DNA of 43,831 nt, taken from the NCBI GenBank assembly GCA_009702325.1, contig WLID01000003.1:103658-147488 (forward strand), given 5' to 3'. This document shows positions 42,517 to 43,831 of the stretch, one piece after another. The notes under the pieces are model-generated. The model saw only the letters and a list, made by a program, of their open reading frames with translations, did not search any database and was not told the origin of the DNA. This stretch comes from Actinomycetota bacterium. Its GTDB lineage: Bacteria > Actinomycetota > Thermoleophilia > Gaiellales > Gaiellaceae. The position numbers and the translations under genes are program-made. Numbering within the stretch: position 1 is the stretch's first letter; each line of letters begins with the position of its first letter.

Positions 42517-43275
42517 CTAGCCGGAGATCGCGGTCACGACGTGACCGATCGCGAAGCCAACCCCGGCGCTGACTGAGCCGACGATCGCCACCTGCAGACC
42601 CGACTTGATCAGTGTCATGCGGGCCACAAGTCCCTTGACGATGCCCAGCGCGAAGAGTGCGGCAAGGGTGCAGACAAGGCTTGCAACGAGTGCCCGGTGA
42701 ACGGAGAAGATGAGGTACGGCCAGAGCGGCACGATCGCTGCGACGAGGTACGTGCCACCCACGACGAGCGCGTCACCAAAGGCGGCGCCGCCCTGGTCAG
42801 GAGAGAGTCCGAGCTCCTTCTGCACCTTGGTGCGCAGGAACACCTCGGGGTTTGCGGCCAGGCCGAGCGCAACGTGTTCGGCCTGTTCTTTCGGCAGACC
42901 CTCCTGCTCAAGCACGATCGCGAGCTCGGCCACCTCTCGGTCGAAGTGATCGACGATCTCCTGTCCTTCGTCCTTGATCTCTGAGGCGTAGAGCTTCTCC
43001 TCCGCCTCGCTCGCAAGATAGGAGCCGCTTCCCATCGCGATTGCCCCTGCGACGGCTTCGGCAAGGCCGGCAACGATGATCAGCGAGCGTGTCGGGTGCG
43101 CGGCGGCCATGCCGGTGACGACCCCGAGCGGCACGAGCAGCCCGTCCTGGGCGCCAAGCACGAACTCGCGGATCCGCGAGAGCTTCCCGATGCGCTCAGC
43201 CTCACCGAGCGCGTGATCGCGGATGTGCTCTTCAGCCTCCGCGCGCATCTCCGGGGTGATCTCTGCTGAAGGCAT
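42517..43275 (-). CDS. VIT1/CCC1 family transporter (iron/manganese)
   Basis: 252 residues. FVLGAQDGLLVPLGVVTGMA near 38-57 and AVAGAIAMGSGSYLASEAEE near 74-93 form the first helix pair with the family motif; a cytoplasmic three-helix domain rich in Glu (EEKLYASEIKDEGQEIVDHF, DREVAELAIVL near 92-125) would bind metal; helices follow near 168-190, 195-215 and 225-248. Members move Fe(II) or Mn(II) out of the cytosol. ATG 43275 is 8 nt from TAGGAT. The CRISPR-like array begins 38 bp upstream of the start. Confidence 0.88.
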   Translation of the reverse strand: MPSAEITPEMRAEAEEHIRDHALGEAERIGKLSRIREFVLGAQDGLLVPLGVVTGMAAAHPTRSLIIVAGLAEAVAGAIAMGSGSYLASEAEEKLYASEIKDEGQEIVDHFDREVAELAIVLEQEGLPKEQAEHVALGLAANPEVFLRTKVQKELGLSPDQGGAAFGDALVVGGTYLVAAIVPLWPYLIFSVHRALVASLVCTLAALFALGIVKGLVARMTLIKSGLQVAIVGSVSAGVGFAIGHVVTAISG

Positions 43276-43283
43276 CGCTCACA

Positions 43284-43289
43284 ATCCTA
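43284..43289 (-). promoter_or_regulatory. -10 of the VIT gene, leaderless type
   Basis: TAGGAT on the minus strand, 8 nt before ATG 43275. Confidence 0.5.
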
Positions 43290-43313
43290 GTTGTCGTTCC
43301 GAAGCGCACGTGA

Positions 43314-43669
43314 GTTGGGAACAGTCGTCCTTCCTCCCAACTAGGCTTCGGCACGGTAGACGTACCACCGTCGGCCGGTTGGGAACAGTCGTCCTTCCTC
43401 CCAACTAGGCTTCTGTCTCACACAATGCCTAGCAGTATCGAGTTGGGAACAGTCGTCCTTCCTCCCAACTAGGCTTCAGAGCTGAGCGGAATATCCCAGG
43501 TCATTGTTGGGAACAGTCGTCCTTCCTCCCAACTAGGCTTCCGTGATCGAACGCACCTTTGACGTTGGTGTTGGGAACAGTCGTCCTTCCTCCCAACTAG
43601 GCTTCCGTTTCGTCGATGGCGAGCGTGGCGAAGGTTGGGAACAGTCGTCCTTCCTCCCAACTAGGCTTC
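43314..43669 (+). CRISPR. CRISPR-like array, six 36-bp repeats and five 28-bp spacers
   Basis: Repeats start at 43314, 43378, 43442, 43506, 43570 and 43634; all six are identical, and the period is exactly 64 bp. The five spacers are all 28 bp and unrelated. The repeat opens GTTGGGAACAG and closes TCCCAACTAGGCTTC; GTTGGGA (1-7) and TCCCAAC (22-28) are inverted, leaving an 8-nt tail. In plus orientation this resembles type II-C repeats I recall from actinobacteria (36 nt, arm-loop-arm then 8-nt tail). The tail holds TAGGCT, the -10 used by two leaderless genes here. No cas gene or tracrRNA was found in the window. No repeat is degenerate, so orientation is not proven. Confidence 0.8.
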
Positions 43670-43735
43670 GCGAGCGATAAAGATCAGGCGGCGGTAAGCA
43701 ACGCCGACTGCCGCGTGTGTAGAGACGTGAACGAC

Positions 43736-43759
43736 GAAGGCCCCGTTTCCGGGGCCTTC
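43736..43759 (-). terminator. Terminator-like hairpin after tRNA-Gly
   Basis: GAAGGCCCC, loop GTTTCC, GGGGCCTTC: a perfect 9-bp stem 5 bp past the tRNA 3' end. The following minus-strand bases, GTCGTTCACG, have little U. It also separates the tRNA from the array. Confidence 0.7.
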
Positions 43760-43764
43760 GGTGA

Positions 43765-43831
43765 AGCGGATGAAGAGACTCGAACTCTCGACCTTCTGCA
43801 TGGCAAGCAGACGCTCTAGCCAACTGAGCTA
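43765..43831 (-). tRNA. tRNA-Gly (anticodon GCC), 5' end beyond the window
   Basis: Positions 8 to 73 are visible on the minus strand: TAGCTCAGTTGGC opens the D arm, the anticodon loop is TTGCCAT, the T arm is GAGAG-TTCGAGT-CTCTT, and the acceptor 3' strand is CATCCGC with discriminator U. The seven 5' acceptor bases lie past the edge, so it is cut, not broken. CCA is not encoded. Confidence 0.93.

Noticed and set aside
43286..43293. CCTAGTTG as a tracrRNA anti-repeat
   Set aside because: Only 8 nt are complementary to the repeat, too short for an anti-repeat, and they overlap the VIT -10.
43469..43823. Minus-strand open frames across the repeat array (63 and 96 codons)
   Set aside because: They only read the repeats, whose 36-bp length keeps frames related; the translations are the same short phrase repeated, without start signals, and one runs into tRNA-Gly.
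43765..43831. tRNA-Gly as a truncated attachment-site remnant
   Set aside because: The missing seven bases lie beyond the window edge; everything visible is intact.

Overview
The window is a gene-dense, high-GC stretch with short gaps, many 4-bp ATGA/GTGA overlaps and frequent GTG starts. It carries the actinobacterial-type pdxT-yebC-ruvC-ruvA-ruvB order, NrtR-type NAD regulation and a PPOX/F420-type flavin protein. An uncultured Actinomycetota (possibly Thermoleophilia or a related deep lineage) fits best; this is an inference from gene content, not a phylogeny. I saw no insertion sequence, phage gene or replication origin.

Layout. 1-1323 (minus): M42 aminopeptidase followed by a truncated 2-hydroxyacid dehydrogenase. 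1328-8366 (plus): a complete tryptophan operon, trpL(leader peptide)-trpE-trpG-trpD-trpCF(fusion)-trpB-trpA, ending in a sarcosine-oxidase-like flavoenzyme; its leader has a promoter, a 22-codon ORF with three Trp codons and an attenuator. 8378-13418 (minus): a five-gene overlapping operon citE-like/maoC-like/ggt/gntR/caiB-like for an unidentified CoA-linked acid pathway. 13475-18021 (minus): MoxR ATPase, DUF58, two von Willebrand A proteins and an exported protein. 18123-20735: nadA and nadC facing a divergent NrtR-type regulator. 20736-25987: bioY, an XdhC-like protein, MOSC, HAD hydrolase, YbaK-like deacylase, PAP2 phosphatase, a GAF-like protein and a PPOX protein. 25994-30117: the (p)ppGpp enzyme and recJ. 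30172-32506: small and membrane proteins and a GAF-like protein. 32549-36060: ruvB, ruvA, ruvC, yebC, pdxT. 36130-40269: two EamA exporters, YqgE, a flavodoxin-like protein, tRNA-Cys, an M19 dipeptidase and a zinc-ribbon microprotein. 40286-42497: three exported proteins, two built from internal repeats. 42517-43831: a VIT/CCC1 protein, a six-repeat CRISPR-like array and a tRNA-Gly cut by the window edge.

Two themes run through the window. First, many genes have a TANNNT hexamer only 6-9 nt in front of the start codon, the arrangement expected for leaderless mRNAs; this chose several starts below. Second, the same hexamer (TAGGCT) lies at the 3' end of every repeat of the array. Each repeat may therefore carry a promoter that fires into the next spacer, as in some type II-C CRISPR systems. 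No cas gene is in the window.
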